Shown here piece after piece: positions 46,595 through 56,345 of a stretch of DNA of 64,000 bases (within the stretch, counting starts at the first letter, position 1; every line of letters starts with the position of its first letter). The stretch covers positions 2,294,001 through 2,358,000 of the forward strand of contig CP103416.1 of assembly GCA_024802545.1 (NCBI GenBank), in the 5' to 3' direction. The notes under the pieces were generated by a model that was not told the DNA's origin, did not search any database, and saw only the letters and a list, made by a program, of their open reading frames with translations. The stretch comes from SAR92 clade bacterium H455 (lineage in GTDB: Bacteria; Pseudomonadota; Gammaproteobacteria; Pseudomonadales; Porticoccaceae). Made by a program: the position numbers and the translations under genes.

Positions 46595-48418
46595 CTAGAC
46601 GCCTCCAAACAAGAAGGAAGCGCCCTGCTCCGCATTGCTGATATTGCCGCGATTGACAGCAAAGTATTCACGTCCGCAGCCGCGCTGACCTGCATCCGGC
46701 TGGGGTGACGCGTCACGGGCTTCCAGCTCGGTGATATCGCCGATAAACTGTAATTCACCGGTCACCGCATTAACACGAATCACATCGCCATCTATGACCT
46801 TGGCTAAAAGACCGCCATTGGCCGCTTCAGGCACCAAATGAATTGCTGCGGGCACTTTGCCCGATGCGCCGGACATGCGCCCATCAGTAACCAGTGCAAC
46901 CTGGTAACCTTTGTCTTGCAGAATACCGAGCATAGGCGTCAACTTGTGCAGCTCTGGCATACCCAGTGCCTTGGGGCCCTGAAAACGCACAACGACAACA
47001 CAGTCGCGATTTAACTGACCGGACTCGAACAGAGCAGCCAAATCATCCTGGGCTTCAATCACTACAGCAGGTGCTTCGACAATCTGATGTTCCGCGGCAA
47101 CCGCAGAGACCTTGATCACACCGCGACCGAGATTACCCTTTAACAGGCGCAAACCGCCCTCAGGGGAAAAAGCCTTGTCCACTGTGGTCAGTACTTCAAG
47201 ATCCAGAGGTATTACGGGTGACTCATGCCACACCACTTTATCGTTATCCAAAAACGCTTGCTGGGTAAAGTCACCAAAATCGTTACCCCAAGAGGTCTTG
47301 GCATCGGCGTGCATAAAGCCGCCGGCCAAAAGCTGACGGAACATGCAGCTAGTGCCGCCGGCCGCGTGAAAATGGTTCACATCCGCATGACCGTTGGGAT
47401 AGACCTTGGCTAACAATGGCACTGCCGCAGACAGCTCAGAGATATCATCCCAGTTGAGGATAATACCTGCAGCTCGGGCGATAGCCACAAGATGCATGGT
47501 GTGATTAGTTGAGCCACCAGAGGCTAACAGTGCAATGGTTGCATTGACCATGGTGCGCTCGTCGACAATTTCACCCACCGGACGGTAGTCATTACCCAGA
47601 GCGGTAATACGTGCCATTTGATGGCAGGTCTCCACAGTGAGTTTATCGCGCAGTGGGTTGGACGGATTGACAAAGGAGCTGCCTGGAAGCTGCAAGCCCA
47701 TGGCTTCCAGCACTACCTGATTGCTATTTGCAGTACCGTAAAAAGTACAGGTACCAGCACTGTGGTAGGAATCCGATTCCGCCTGGAGTAACTCTTCGCG
47801 ACCAATTTTGCCTTCGGCAAACAACTGGCGAATACGCTGCTTCTCTTTATTGGGTAAGCCTGACTCCATGGGGCCGGCAGGAACAAATAGCGCCGGCAGG
47901 TAACCAAAGCTGAGCACGCCCATTAACAGTCCAGGAACAATCTTGTCGCAGATACCCAAGGCTAATACGCCGTCAAACATCTGGTGAGACAGAGACATAG
48001 CCGTGCACTGGGCGATCAAGTCGCGACTCAGCAGACTCAGCTCCATACCGTCTTGGCCCTGAGTCACACCGTCGCACATAGCGGGAACACCGCCGGCAAC
48101 CTGCGCCGTACAGCCAATTTCGCGCATTGCCTGCTTGATCATATCCGGATATTCCGCATAGGGCTGGTGTGCCGAAAGCATGTCATTGTAGGAGGTGACT
48201 ATGGCGATATTGCTGGCTTCCATGAGTCGCAGACTGTTTTTGTCTTCTTCACCACAGGCGGCAAAACCATGCGCCAGATTGCCGCAGCTTAACTTGCCGC
48301 GCTCTGGACGATTATTCTTATCTTCTTCGACTTGACGTAGATAATCAGCTCTCAGGCTACTACTGCGTTCGATGATGCGCTGAGTGACTTCAGCAACTGT
48401 GGTATTCAACTGGACCAT
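46595..48418 (-). CDS. edd: 6-phosphogluconate dehydratase
   Basis: A 607-residue iron-sulfur dehydratase of the IlvD/Edd family that converts 6-phosphogluconate to KDPG. It carries TSYNDMLSAHQPYAEYP and DGVTQGQDGMELSLLSRD, and GSTNHTMHLVAIARAAG. Candidate cluster cysteines lie in GICDKI and GGTSCMFR. The ATG at 48418 (GGAG 5 nt upstream) gives a normal length and N-terminus, while an upstream in-frame ATG at 48445 would add nine residues and is less likely. It is the first gene of the operon and faces pgi across a spacer with two HexR-like palindromes. Confidence 0.95.
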   Translation of the reverse strand: MVQLNTTVAEVTQRIIERSSSLRADYLRQVEEDKNNRPERGKLSCGNLAHGFAACGEEDKNSLRLMEASNIAIVTSYNDMLSAHQPYAEYPDMIKQAMREIGCTAQVAGGVPAMCDGVTQGQDGMELSLLSRDLIAQCTAMSLSHQMFDGVLALGICDKIVPGLLMGVLSFGYLPALFVPAGPMESGLPNKEKQRIRQLFAEGKIGREELLQAESDSYHSAGTCTFYGTANSNQVVLEAMGLQLPGSSFVNPSNPLRDKLTVETCHQMARITALGNDYRPVGEIVDERTMVNATIALLASGGSTNHTMHLVAIARAAGIILNWDDISELSAAVPLLAKVYPNGHADVNHFHAAGGTSCMFRQLLAGGFMHADAKTSWGNDFGDFTQQAFLDNDKVVWHESPVIPLDLEVLTTVDKAFSPEGGLRLLKGNLGRGVIKVSAVAAEHQIVEAPAVVIEAQDDLAALFESGQLNRDCVVVVRFQGPKALGMPELHKLTPMLGILQDKGYQVALVTDGRMSGASGKVPAAIHLVPEAANGGLLAKVIDGDVIRVNAVTGELQFIGDITELEARDASPQPDAGQRGCGREYFAVNRGNISNAEQGASFLFGGV

Positions 48419-48425
48419 AGCGACT

Positions 48426-48439
48426 CCGCTTAATAGCGG
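48426..48439 (-). promoter_or_regulatory. Hairpin covering the edd ribosome binding site
   Basis: CCGCT (48426-48430) pairs with AGCGG (48435-48439) in the leader just before edd, and the paired GCGG overlaps the GGAG ribosome binding site. It could modulate translation of the first operon gene. The 5-bp stem may also be chance. Confidence 0.35.
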
Positions 48440-48462
48440 CTCCATGTAGATTAGCTGTGAAT

Positions 48463-48477
48463 TGTAACAAAATTACG
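48463..48477. promoter_or_regulatory. HexR-like operator proximal to edd
   Basis: The 15-mer TGTAACAAAATTACG matches TGTARTWWWAYTACA at 13 of 15 positions. It lies 44 bp upstream of the edd ATG on the edd side of the divergent spacer. Confidence 0.65.
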
Positions 48478-48515
48478 GAATTTAACCAGACTCAATGTAT
48501 AATTCAGCAAAATAT

Positions 48516-48530
48516 CGTAATTTTATTACA
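48516..48530. promoter_or_regulatory. HexR-like operator in the edd/pgi spacer
   Basis: The 15-mer CGTAATTTTATTACA matches TGTARTWWWAYTACA at 14 of 15 positions, the best in the window, and is a near-perfect palindrome. It lies 53 bp (start to start) from the edd-proximal site and may serve both divergent promoters. Confidence 0.75.
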
Positions 48531-48693
48531 TTAATGATTTGTTGCGGCAGCGCCGTTTTAAATAGGCTATTGTGGCGACATCCACCATACAGGACGGCAT
48601 CAAAAGATGCCCCTAGCTGAAATCTAGTTTACGCCTTAGCCGACACCAATTAAACGGCCTATACAGACTAATTACACACAGGAACACGGATAG

Positions 48694-50322
48694 ATGACTT
48701 CCAGCAGTAAGACGACACACAACTACAATCCGACCAACACCCCAGCATGGAAAACTCTTGAGCAACAGGCAGAAAAAGCCCAGCAGCAAAATATCAGTGA
48801 TTTTTTTGACCAGAATCCCCAGCGCAGCAGCCAGATGTCAGTGCAGAGTGGCGAGCTTTTCCTCGACTATTCTAAGAACCTAGTCAGTGATGCAACCTGG
48901 CAGGCGCTGCTCGATCTAGCCGCCCAGTCCCTTCTGGAACAGCATCGTGCCGCCATGTTCTCAGGAGAAAAGATCAATACCACCGAAGGTCGTGCCGTAC
49001 TTCACGGTGCCCTGCGAGCCGAGGTTGGCGATCAAACTGTCGCCTCAGCCGCGGCTGAATCCGATCAGCGTGTAAGCCTGGTCAAACAACAGCTGGCAGA
49101 CGTCGAGTTGGTCAGTGAAAAAATTCGCGGCGGTCAGTGGTTCGGCAGCACCGGCAAAGCGATTACCGATGTTATCAATATTGGTATTGGTGGCTCTGAC
49201 CTAGGCCCTAAATTGGCCTGTAGCGCACTGCAAGAATTTGCCCACCCAGATATCAAGCTGCACTTTATCTCCAATGTGGATGGCGCTGAGATTCTCACCA
49301 CTTTAAAGAAACTCAATCCAGAGACCACCCTGGTGGCCCTGGCCAGCAAGACCTTTACCACCCACGAGACATTATTAAATGCTAAGACCGCGCGCAACTG
49401 GTTTGCCGAGACACTGGGGCTTGAGAACGCGCAATCTAGCAGCCACTTTGTCGGCCTGACTGCCAATCGCGCCAATGCACTGGCCTACGGTATCCCCGCT
49501 GATCAGATTCTCGAGTTTGCCGAATGGGTTGGCGGACGCTACTCACTCTGGTCCAGTATTGGCCTTTCTATCGCTATTTCGATTGGCTTTGAGAAGTTTA
49601 CCGAGATGCTCGCCGGTGCCCGGGAGATGGACCTGCATTTTCAACAAGCGCCCCTGACAGAGAATATGCCGGTGATTATGGCTCTGCTGGGTATTTGGTA
49701 TAGCAATTTCCTCGACGCCCAATCCAATGCGGTGATTCCCTACTGCGAACGCCTACTATTATTACCCTCTTATCTGCAGCAGTTGGATATGGAGAGCAAT
49801 GGCAAGTCGACAACTCTGGATGGTGAATCAATTGATTATCAGACTGGCGCGATTCTCTGGGGCCAGACTGGCACCAATGGACAGCATGCGTTTTTCCAGC
49901 TGTTACATCAGGGCACACGAATGGTGCCCATCGATTTCGTTGCCGCTGCGGTGGATAATTTGAGTAACGAAGAACATCACCGGGTATTGCTGGGCAATAT
50001 GCTAGCTCAGGCATCGGCATTGATGTGTGGCCAAGAGGCACCAGAAGGCGAACCCTACCGCTACTACCCCGGCAACAAGCCTTCCAATGTACTGCTGCTG
50101 GATCAGCTGTCACCGAAGAATTTTGGTGCGCTGATCGCACTCTATGAGCACAAGGTATTTGTTCAGGGCAGTATTTGGAATATTAATTCGTTCGATCAGT
50201 GGGGTGTCGAGTTGGGCAAGAAGATGGCCAATCAGTTGTTGGCTTCAGATTCTGGAGTTCAAGCGGAGTTAGATCCTTCAACTACGGCACTGTTTGCGCA
50301 TATTAAAAAGTGCCAAGAGTAG
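48694..50322 (+). CDS. pgi: Glucose-6-phosphate isomerase
   Basis: A 542-residue phosphoglucose isomerase that interconverts glucose-6-P and fructose-6-P. It carries INIGIGGSDLGPKL (about 164-177), SKTFTTHET (about 217-225) and the C-terminal FDQWGVELGK signature. Length is typical (about 550). It is transcribed divergently from edd across a 275-bp spacer with HexR-like sites. It links fructose-6-P from gluconeogenesis to the Entner-Doudoroff pathway. Confidence 0.95.
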   Translation: MTSSSKTTHNYNPTNTPAWKTLEQQAEKAQQQNISDFFDQNPQRSSQMSVQSGELFLDYSKNLVSDATWQALLDLAAQSLLEQHRAAMFSGEKINTTEGRAVLHGALRAEVGDQTVASAAAESDQRVSLVKQQLADVELVSEKIRGGQWFGSTGKAITDVINIGIGGSDLGPKLACSALQEFAHPDIKLHFISNVDGAEILTTLKKLNPETTLVALASKTFTTHETLLNAKTARNWFAETLGLENAQSSSHFVGLTANRANALAYGIPADQILEFAEWVGGRYSLWSSIGLSIAISIGFEKFTEMLAGAREMDLHFQQAPLTENMPVIMALLGIWYSNFLDAQSNAVIPYCERLLLLPSYLQQLDMESNGKSTTLDGESIDYQTGAILWGQTGTNGQHAFFQLLHQGTRMVPIDFVAAAVDNLSNEEHHRVLLGNMLAQASALMCGQEAPEGEPYRYYPGNKPSNVLLLDQLSPKNFGALIALYEHKVFVQGSIWNINSFDQWGVELGKKMANQLLASDSGVQAELDPSTTALFAHIKKCQE

Positions 50323-50355
50323 GCGCTAAAACCGTCGATAGAGCTGCGATCTAAA

Positions 50356-51291
50356 CTAGACTCGCAGCTCTTTTGGCAGAGAAAAGGTGACATTTTCAAC
50401 CACACCGCTCAGCTCTTGAGGGGCATTAGCACCCAGCTCCACCAAGCGTGCGATCACATCCCGAACCAGCACATCAGGTGCCGATGCGCCTGCGGTAATG
50501 CCTATGGCCTTGCTCTGCTCCAGCCATTCGGTATCTATGTCTTCAGGACCATCAATCAGGTAAGCGGTGCAACCACAACGCTCCGCTAACTCACGGAGAC
50601 GATTGGAGTTAGAGCTGGCAACCGAGCCCACCACCAAAATCAAATCTGACTCAATAGCCAACTGCTTGACCGCATCCTGACGATTTTGCGTGGCGTAACA
50701 GATATCGTCTTTCCGTGGACCTTCAATAGCTGGGAACTTCTGTCGCAGCGCGTCTATGACTTTGGCAGTGTCGTCCATAGACAATGTGGTCTGAGTAACA
50801 AAGGACAGCCGAGAGGGATCTTTAACCTCAAGCTTGGCCACATCGTTCTCATCTTCCACCAAATAAATATTGCCGCCCTTGGAATAGTCATACTGACCCA
50901 TGGTACCTTCCACTTCCGGGTGACCAGCGTGACCAATCAATACCGACTCTGTTCCCTCGAGACTAAACTTAGCCACTTCCATATGCACCTTGGTGACCAG
51001 CGGACAGGTGGCATCAAAAACCTTAAGGCTGCGACGGCGAGCTTCATCTTGAACCGCCAATGAAACACCATGGGCGCTAAAAATAACAATCACATCATCC
51101 GGGATTTCATCCAGCTCTTCGACAAATACGGCGCCGCGATTGCGCAGATCATCGACAACAAATTTATTGTGCACCACTTCGTGACGTACATAGATCGGCG
51201 CACCAAAGACCTCTAAAGCGCGATTAACAATATCAATCGCGCGATCAACACCGGCGCAAAAGCCCCGCGGGTTGGCCAGCTTGATATCCAT
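50356..51291 (-). CDS. ispH: 4-hydroxy-3-methylbut-2-enyl diphosphate reductase
   Basis: A 311-residue iron-sulfur enzyme of the MEP pathway that makes IPP and DMAPP from HMBPP. The three cluster cysteines are Cys12 ([10 protein letters not shown]), Cys96 ([11 protein letters not shown]) and Cys198 ([10 protein letters not shown]). Length matches the E. coli enzyme (316). Its ATG overlaps the fkpB stop by one base (TAATG), implying translational coupling. It is the last gene of the ribF-ileS-lspA-fkpB-ispH cluster. Confidence 0.96.
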   Translation of the reverse strand: MDIKLANPRGFCAGVDRAIDIVNRALEVFGAPIYVRHEVVHNKFVVDDLRNRGAVFVEELDEIPDDVIVIFSAHGVSLAVQDEARRRSLKVFDATCPLVTKVHMEVAKFSLEGTESVLIGHAGHPEVEGTMGQYDYSKGGNIYLVEDENDVAKLEVKDPSRLSFVTQTTLSMDDTAKVIDALRQKFPAIEGPRKDDICYATQNRQDAVKQLAIESDLILVVGSVASSNSNRLRELAERCGCTAYLIDGPEDIDTEWLEQSKAIGITAGASAPDVLVRDVIARLVELGANAPQELSGVVENVTFSLPKELRV

Positions 51292-51731
51292 TAGTGCAGG
51301 TTCTCCGGAACAACATCGACAATTTTTACCTGAAAGACAATGTTTTTGCTTGCCAGTGGATGGTTAAAATCCACCATCACTTCACCATCGACTATGTCGG
51401 CAATCACACCTGGCAGCTCACCGTCACCATTTTGAAACGAGAACATTGCGCCAATTTCAATTTCTAAGGCGTCAAAGTTATCCATGGCCACAACCTGAAC
51501 ATTTTGCTCATTGTGCTGACCAAAAGCCTTTTCCGGCGGCACCAGAAACTCTCGCTCATCAGTCGCTCGCAAGCCAAACAATGTCTCCTCAAAACCGGGT
51601 AGAAGACTGCCGTCGCCAATTGAAAATGTCGCCGGCTTGCCTTCAAAATTTGAATCCACGACCGCGCCATCTTCGAGTGCTAGGGCAAAATGCAGCGTAA
51701 CGGTGGTGCCTGTGTCTATGGGAATACTCAT
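51291..51731 (-). CDS. fkpB: FKBP-type peptidyl-prolyl cis-trans isomerase (SlpA/FkpB)
   Basis: A 146-residue small FKBP with an inserted flap. It starts [23 protein letters not shown], then carries [16 protein letters not shown], and [12 protein letters not shown] in the insert domain. SlpA/FkpB helps folding and is encoded next to ispH and lspA in gammaproteobacteria. It is separated from lspA by 38 bp and overlaps ispH by one base. Confidence 0.93.
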   Translation of the reverse strand: MSIPIDTGTTVTLHFALALEDGAVVDSNFEGKPATFSIGDGSLLPGFEETLFGLRATDEREFLVPPEKAFGQHNEQNVQVVAMDNFDALEIEIGAMFSFQNGDGELPGVIADIVDGEVMVDFNHPLASKNIVFQVKIVDVVPENLH

Positions 51732-51769
51732 ATCTAAAACTCGTAAATTTTTTGATTTAGTTAATCTAA

Positions 51770-52324
51770 CTACTTCTTGTCTGTGTTCACCGCTGTGGCG
51801 TCGGATGAATCATCGGTCTCGTCTGACCCCTGAAAAAACAGCCCATCAATAATAATCAGTACTGCGCCAACAGAGATTGCCATATCCGCAACATTGAACG
51901 CGGCAAAGTGCCAATTGCCCCAGTGGAAGTCGAGGAAATCGACCACGTATCCCAGGGTCAAGCGATCATAGAGATTGCCCAGGGCGCCGCCCAGAATAAG
52001 CGCCAATGCCAATCCTTCAAGTACGCGCTGACGGGGTAAGCGGGTCAGCCATAGGGCAATAATTAGGCTTACAATGATAGAGATAACGCTGAACAACCAG
52101 CGCTGCCAGCCACCGGCATCGCTGAGAAAGCTAAACGCCGCACCCTCATTGTGAGCCCGCACCAGATTAAAGATGCCGTTCACATAGAGGCTCTGACCGA
52201 GGCTAAACTCCATCATAATCCACAGCTTGGTCAGCTGGTCCAAGAGCAGTATGGTTGCCGACAGGGCAAACCACTTTAGCCAGGGCAATGTTCTTTGCTT
52301 AGGTTCCGTTTGTACCCTAGGCAT
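51770..52324 (-). CDS. lspA: Lipoprotein signal peptidase
   Basis: A 184-residue inner-membrane aspartyl peptidase with four helices that cuts lipoprotein signal peptides. The catalytic dyad is Asp120 (LGNLYDRLT) and Asp147 (NVADMAIS). The ATG at 52324 overlaps the ileS stop by 8 bp; an upstream in-frame start at 52345 is less likely. The acidic, Thr/Ser-rich tail [13 protein letters not shown] extends past the last helix. This gene order is a conserved gammaproteobacterial arrangement. Confidence 0.93.
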   Translation of the reverse strand: MPRVQTEPKQRTLPWLKWFALSATILLLDQLTKLWIMMEFSLGQSLYVNGIFNLVRAHNEGAAFSFLSDAGGWQRWLFSVISIIVSLIIALWLTRLPRQRVLEGLALALILGGALGNLYDRLTLGYVVDFLDFHWGNWHFAAFNVADMAISVGAVLIIIDGLFFQGSDETDDSSDATAVNTDKK

Positions 52325-55139
52325 AGTGGCGCGTCTCACCCACATCAGTGAGGTTAGTCACACAGCGACCACAGATTTCCGGGTGCTCTGCATGGCTGCC
52401 AACATCTTCAATAAAGTGCCAGCAACGCACGCATTTCTCGGCGCTAGAGCGCTGCAGACCGACCTTTAAACCTTCTAGCATAGACCCATTGGCATCGGCG
52501 CCCTCCTCCAGAGGCAGCAGAGTTGCCTTCGAGGTGATGGTAACAAAACGCAATTCATTACCCAGCTTGGCTAGTGATTGGTGCAATTCAGGTGCGGCGT
52601 AGAGTTGAATATCCGCTCCCAGAGAGCCTTTCACTACACCCTGATTGCGCTGATCTTCAATAACCTTATTGATCGCTTCTTTGGCCTGCATAATCCCAGC
52701 CCAGTCAGCTGGGCTAATGGTATCGCCGCCAGAAAGGCGCGGCAGCGAATACCACTCAGCAATAAATACAGAAGATTCACGCTCGCCAGGCATAAAGCCC
52801 CAAAGCTCACTGGCGGTAAAACTTAGAATCGGTGCAATCCAGCGAGTAAAGGCTTCGGCAATATGGTGCAGCGCAGTCTGTGCTGAACGTCTTGCAAGAC
52901 TATTTTCTGGGCAGGTGTAGATACGGTCTTTAATAATATCCAGATAGAAACCACCCATGTCGCGGACACAAAAATTGTGCAGCTTTTGATAGATCAGGTG
53001 GAACTGAAACTCATTATAGGCAGTAATAATTTCTTCCTGGAGTCCGGCTGCGCAATCCACTGCCCAGCGGTCCAGAGCCAACATATCCTCATGGGCAACT
53101 CCATGTTCGGTGGGCTCAAAGCCATCGATATTGGAGAGGAAATAACGTGCAGTGTTGCGAATGCGACGATAAGAATCACCGGCGCGACTCAAAATCTCAT
53201 CGGAGACTGTCATCTCGCGGCTAAAGTCAGCCGAGGCAATCCACAGACGCAGCACATCAGCGCCCATGTCATTGATGACTTTTTGCGGGGAAATCACATT
53301 GCCAATGGACTTAGACATCTTGCGACCGTGCTCATCCACGGTAAAGCCATGGGTCAGCACGGCCTTGTAAGGGGCTGTGCCATTGATTGCGATAGCGGTC
53401 TTCAGCGACGACTGGAACCAGCCACGGTGTTGATCTGAACCCTCGAGGTAGAGATCTGCAGGGTAGCGCAGCTCTTGCCGGGCGTTGATCACCGATTCGT
53501 GAGTAACACCGGAGTCAAACCACACATCCAGAGTGTCGGTCACTTTTTGGTAGTCGGCGATATCCTCGCCAATCAGCTCCGCAGCTTCAAGTTCAAACCA
53601 AGCCTCAATGCCATGCTCTTCAACACGCAGGGCAACCTGCTCGATTAACTGGGTCGTATTCGGGTGCAGCTCGCCGCTCTGCTTGTGAACAAACAGCGCG
53701 ATAGGAACGCCCCAGGTACGCTGGCGGGAAATACACCAGTCTGGGCTATTGTCGAGCATGGCTTCGATGCGAGCCTGACCCCAATCTGGGTGCCAGCTAA
53801 CATCTTTAACCGCGGCCTTGGCCTTGGCCAGCAAGCCGTTTTTATCCATGGAGATAAACCACTGCGGTGTAGCGCGGTAAATCAACGGGGTTTTGGTACG
53901 CCAGCAGTGGGCGTAACTGTGCACAAATTGGCCACAGCTCATTAGACGTTTGTGCTCGCGCAAGACCTCCAGAACCGAATCATCAACTTTGTAAACATGT
54001 TGGCCAGCAAACAGCTCGACATCATCGGCGTAGAGACCGTTATCCAAGATATAATTTAATGTGCCAATGCCATATTGCTTGGCCACAACGAAATCTTCCA
54101 TGCCATGATCTGGCGCGGTGTGGACACAGCCAGTACCGGCATCGGTAGTCACATGCTCTCCGAGCAGTACAGGAATATCGCGTTCATAAAACGGATGGCG
54201 GGCAATAATGTTTTCTAACTCTTGCCCCTGACAGCTAGCAAGCTGCTGATAGTCTTCAATCTCGAGGCGCTGCATCACTGACTCCAGCAATAGCTGTGAA
54301 CAGATCAGACGCTGAGGTCCATTCTCGCCATTGATTTGCAGCAATACATAGTCAACGTCGGCACCCACAGAAATCGCCTGACTGCTGGGAAGAGTCCAGG
54401 GTGTCGTAGTCCAGATCAACATGTTGATCTCCCCTTCCCCTGGCAGACCGCCAAATGCGTTGGAGACTTTATCCAACTGCGCAGCGTCGGTTACGGCATA
54501 GGCAACATCTATGGAGTAAGAGGTTTTATCCTGGTATTCCACTTCTGCTTCAGCCAGCGCAGAACCGCCCACCACACTCCAGTAAACCGGCTTGTAGCCT
54601 TTCACCAGATGGCCGTTGGCAGCAATTTTACCCAGTGCACGAATGGTGTCCGCTTCCACCTGATAGTTCATTGTCAGGTAGGGACGCTCCCAGTCACCAA
54701 AGATGCCGAGACGCACAAAACCCTGACGCTGGCCATCGACCTGCTTCATGGCGTATTCACGACACTTTTTACGGAAGGTGGAGTACTCGACTTTGACGCC
54801 GGCCTTGCCAATCTTCTTTTCTACGTTGTGCTCAATGGGCAGGCCGTGACAGTCCCACCCGGGAATATAAGGCGCATCAAAGCCGCTCATAGTGCGCGCT
54901 TTAACGATAATATCTTTAAGGGTTTTATTTACCGCATGACCCAAGTGAATCTCGCCGTTGGCGTAGGGAGGGCCATCGTGAAGAATATACTGTTCGCGGC
55001 CGGCACGGGCCTCGCGAATCTGCTGATAGAGATTACTGTCCTGCCATTGTTTTAACATTCCCGGCTCGCGCTGGGCCAAATTGGCGCGCATGGGGAAGGC
55101 GGTCTTGGGCAGGTTAAGTGTTGCTTTGTAATCAGTCAT
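52317..55139 (-). CDS. ileS: Isoleucyl-tRNA synthetase
   Basis: A 940-residue class I synthetase. It carries the HIGH-type motif HLGH (65-68), KMSKS around residue 600, a CP1 editing domain including [12 protein letters not shown], and a C-terminal zinc finger with CVRCW and CGRC. It charges tRNA-Ile. Length matches E. coli IleS (938). A 6-bp hairpin TTGACC/GGTCAA lies in the leader just before the ATG, which might affect translation. It lies between ribF and lspA. Confidence 0.97.
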   Translation of the reverse strand: MTDYKATLNLPKTAFPMRANLAQREPGMLKQWQDSNLYQQIREARAGREQYILHDGPPYANGEIHLGHAVNKTLKDIIVKARTMSGFDAPYIPGWDCHGLPIEHNVEKKIGKAGVKVEYSTFRKKCREYAMKQVDGQRQGFVRLGIFGDWERPYLTMNYQVEADTIRALGKIAANGHLVKGYKPVYWSVVGGSALAEAEVEYQDKTSYSIDVAYAVTDAAQLDKVSNAFGGLPGEGEINMLIWTTTPWTLPSSQAISVGADVDYVLLQINGENGPQRLICSQLLLESVMQRLEIEDYQQLASCQGQELENIIARHPFYERDIPVLLGEHVTTDAGTGCVHTAPDHGMEDFVVAKQYGIGTLNYILDNGLYADDVELFAGQHVYKVDDSVLEVLREHKRLMSCGQFVHSYAHCWRTKTPLIYRATPQWFISMDKNGLLAKAKAAVKDVSWHPDWGQARIEAMLDNSPDWCISRQRTWGVPIALFVHKQSGELHPNTTQLIEQVALRVEEHGIEAWFELEAAELIGEDIADYQKVTDTLDVWFDSGVTHESVINARQELRYPADLYLEGSDQHRGWFQSSLKTAIAINGTAPYKAVLTHGFTVDEHGRKMSKSIGNVISPQKVINDMGADVLRLWIASADFSREMTVSDEILSRAGDSYRRIRNTARYFLSNIDGFEPTEHGVAHEDMLALDRWAVDCAAGLQEEIITAYNEFQFHLIYQKLHNFCVRDMGGFYLDIIKDRIYTCPENSLARRSAQTALHHIAEAFTRWIAPILSFTASELWGFMPGERESSVFIAEWYSLPRLSGGDTISPADWAGIMQAKEAINKVIEDQRNQGVVKGSLGADIQLYAAPELHQSLAKLGNELRFVTITSKATLLPLEEGADANGSMLEGLKVGLQRSSAEKCVRCWHFIEDVGSHAEHPEICGRCVTNLTDVGETRHYA

Positions 55140-55244
55140 TGGTCTTTTCGTTTGACCGCAGTGGTCAACCCTATATCAGTTTATTGTTTGTAAAGTGTTT
55201 GTAACCTGGCTGGAACTCTCTATCAACCAGTCTAGTTTTCCAGA

Positions 55245-56180
55245 CTATTTATCAGACTGCAAAAACCACTGGCGGATTTTTTCAACATCCCCAGTGATTG
55301 TCGCCACCAGTTTTTCAACACTGGTAAATTTTTCTTCCTCGCGAATCTTGTGCAAAAACTCCACCGCAATTCGCTGTCCGTAAAGATCACCGGCAAAATC
55401 CAACAGATGCACCTCTAGAATCGGCTTTACCAAATCCCCCACTGTGGGCCGCAACCCAACGTTAGCTGCAGCGCAATAAAACCTTCCCGCAACATTCACT
55501 CGCACCGCAAAGACACCGGATAAAGGCGCACTAAAACGGGCTAACTGGACATTCGCAGTGGGAAAGCCTAGTTCACGCCCGAGCTGTTGGCCATAGCCAA
55601 CCACTCCACTAATGGCAAAGGGTCGTCCAAGCAACTGGGCGGCACGGGCAAAATCCGCCTGCCCCACCACTTCGCGAATCAATGTGCTGCTCACTCGACG
55701 GCCATCAGTTTCGACTGTCGCGGTATCCTGCACCTCAAAGCCTTGGAGCTTGCCCTGCTCGTTCAACATGGCAAAGTCGCCACTGCGATCACAGCCAAAA
55801 CGAAAGTCGTCGCCGACGATTAAATGCTTCACCGCGAGTCCGCGAACCAACACCTGCCCGACAAAATCTGCTGCCGATAAATTGCGCAGCTGGCGATTGA
55901 ACTGCAGGCAGACCACGGAGTCCACGCCCAGGGACAACAGTGTTTCAATTTTTTCACGCAATCGCATCAACCGCGCTGGCGCTCGTTCAGCAGAAAAATA
56001 CTCTCGCGGCTGAGGCTCAAAGGTCATTGCCACTGACGGTATCTGCAAACGCTGAGAGGCCTCTTTCACCTGCGCTAAAATCGCCTGATGGCCAATATGC
56101 ACACCATCAAAAGAACCGATGGTGACCACCGATTTTTGGTCTGGGGTGTGCAGGTTGTGCAGACCGCGAACAAAGGTCAT
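55245..56180 (-). CDS. ribF: Bifunctional riboflavin kinase / FAD synthetase
   Basis: A 311-residue protein that makes FMN and then FAD from riboflavin. The N-terminal adenylyltransferase domain carries TIGSFDGVHIGHQA (residues 20-33) and DDFRFG. The C-terminal riboflavin kinase domain carries GRELGFPTANV and FYCAAANVGLRPTV, and LLDFAGDLYGQ. The ATG at 56180 gives the standard MTFVRGLHNL N-terminus; a GTG at 56210 is possible but less likely. A 105-bp gap separates it from ileS. Confidence 0.95.
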   Translation of the reverse strand: MTFVRGLHNLHTPDQKSVVTIGSFDGVHIGHQAILAQVKEASQRLQIPSVAMTFEPQPREYFSAERAPARLMRLREKIETLLSLGVDSVVCLQFNRQLRNLSAADFVGQVLVRGLAVKHLIVGDDFRFGCDRSGDFAMLNEQGKLQGFEVQDTATVETDGRRVSSTLIREVVGQADFARAAQLLGRPFAISGVVGYGQQLGRELGFPTANVQLARFSAPLSGVFAVRVNVAGRFYCAAANVGLRPTVGDLVKPILEVHLLDFAGDLYGQRIAVEFLHKIREEEKFTSVEKLVATITGDVEKIRQWFLQSDK

Positions 56181-56345
56181 TTTGGCATGGGCCACAGGCG
56201 AGGTTTTCACTGTTCAAAATAGGCCATGAGTATACCTAGCAAAGGCCAGAAAGGTAAGGCACTGCAGCCAATTAACCCCCTCTGTGAAGACTAAATAAAC
56301 TGCTATCTAGACTACTATCTAGACTGCTATCGAAAGCACACTAAT

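Noticed and set aside
54336-55055. 239-residue plus-strand frame
   Set aside because: It is antisense to the ileS 5' half, where codon bias leaves the opposite strand open; no motif or ribosome binding site supports it.
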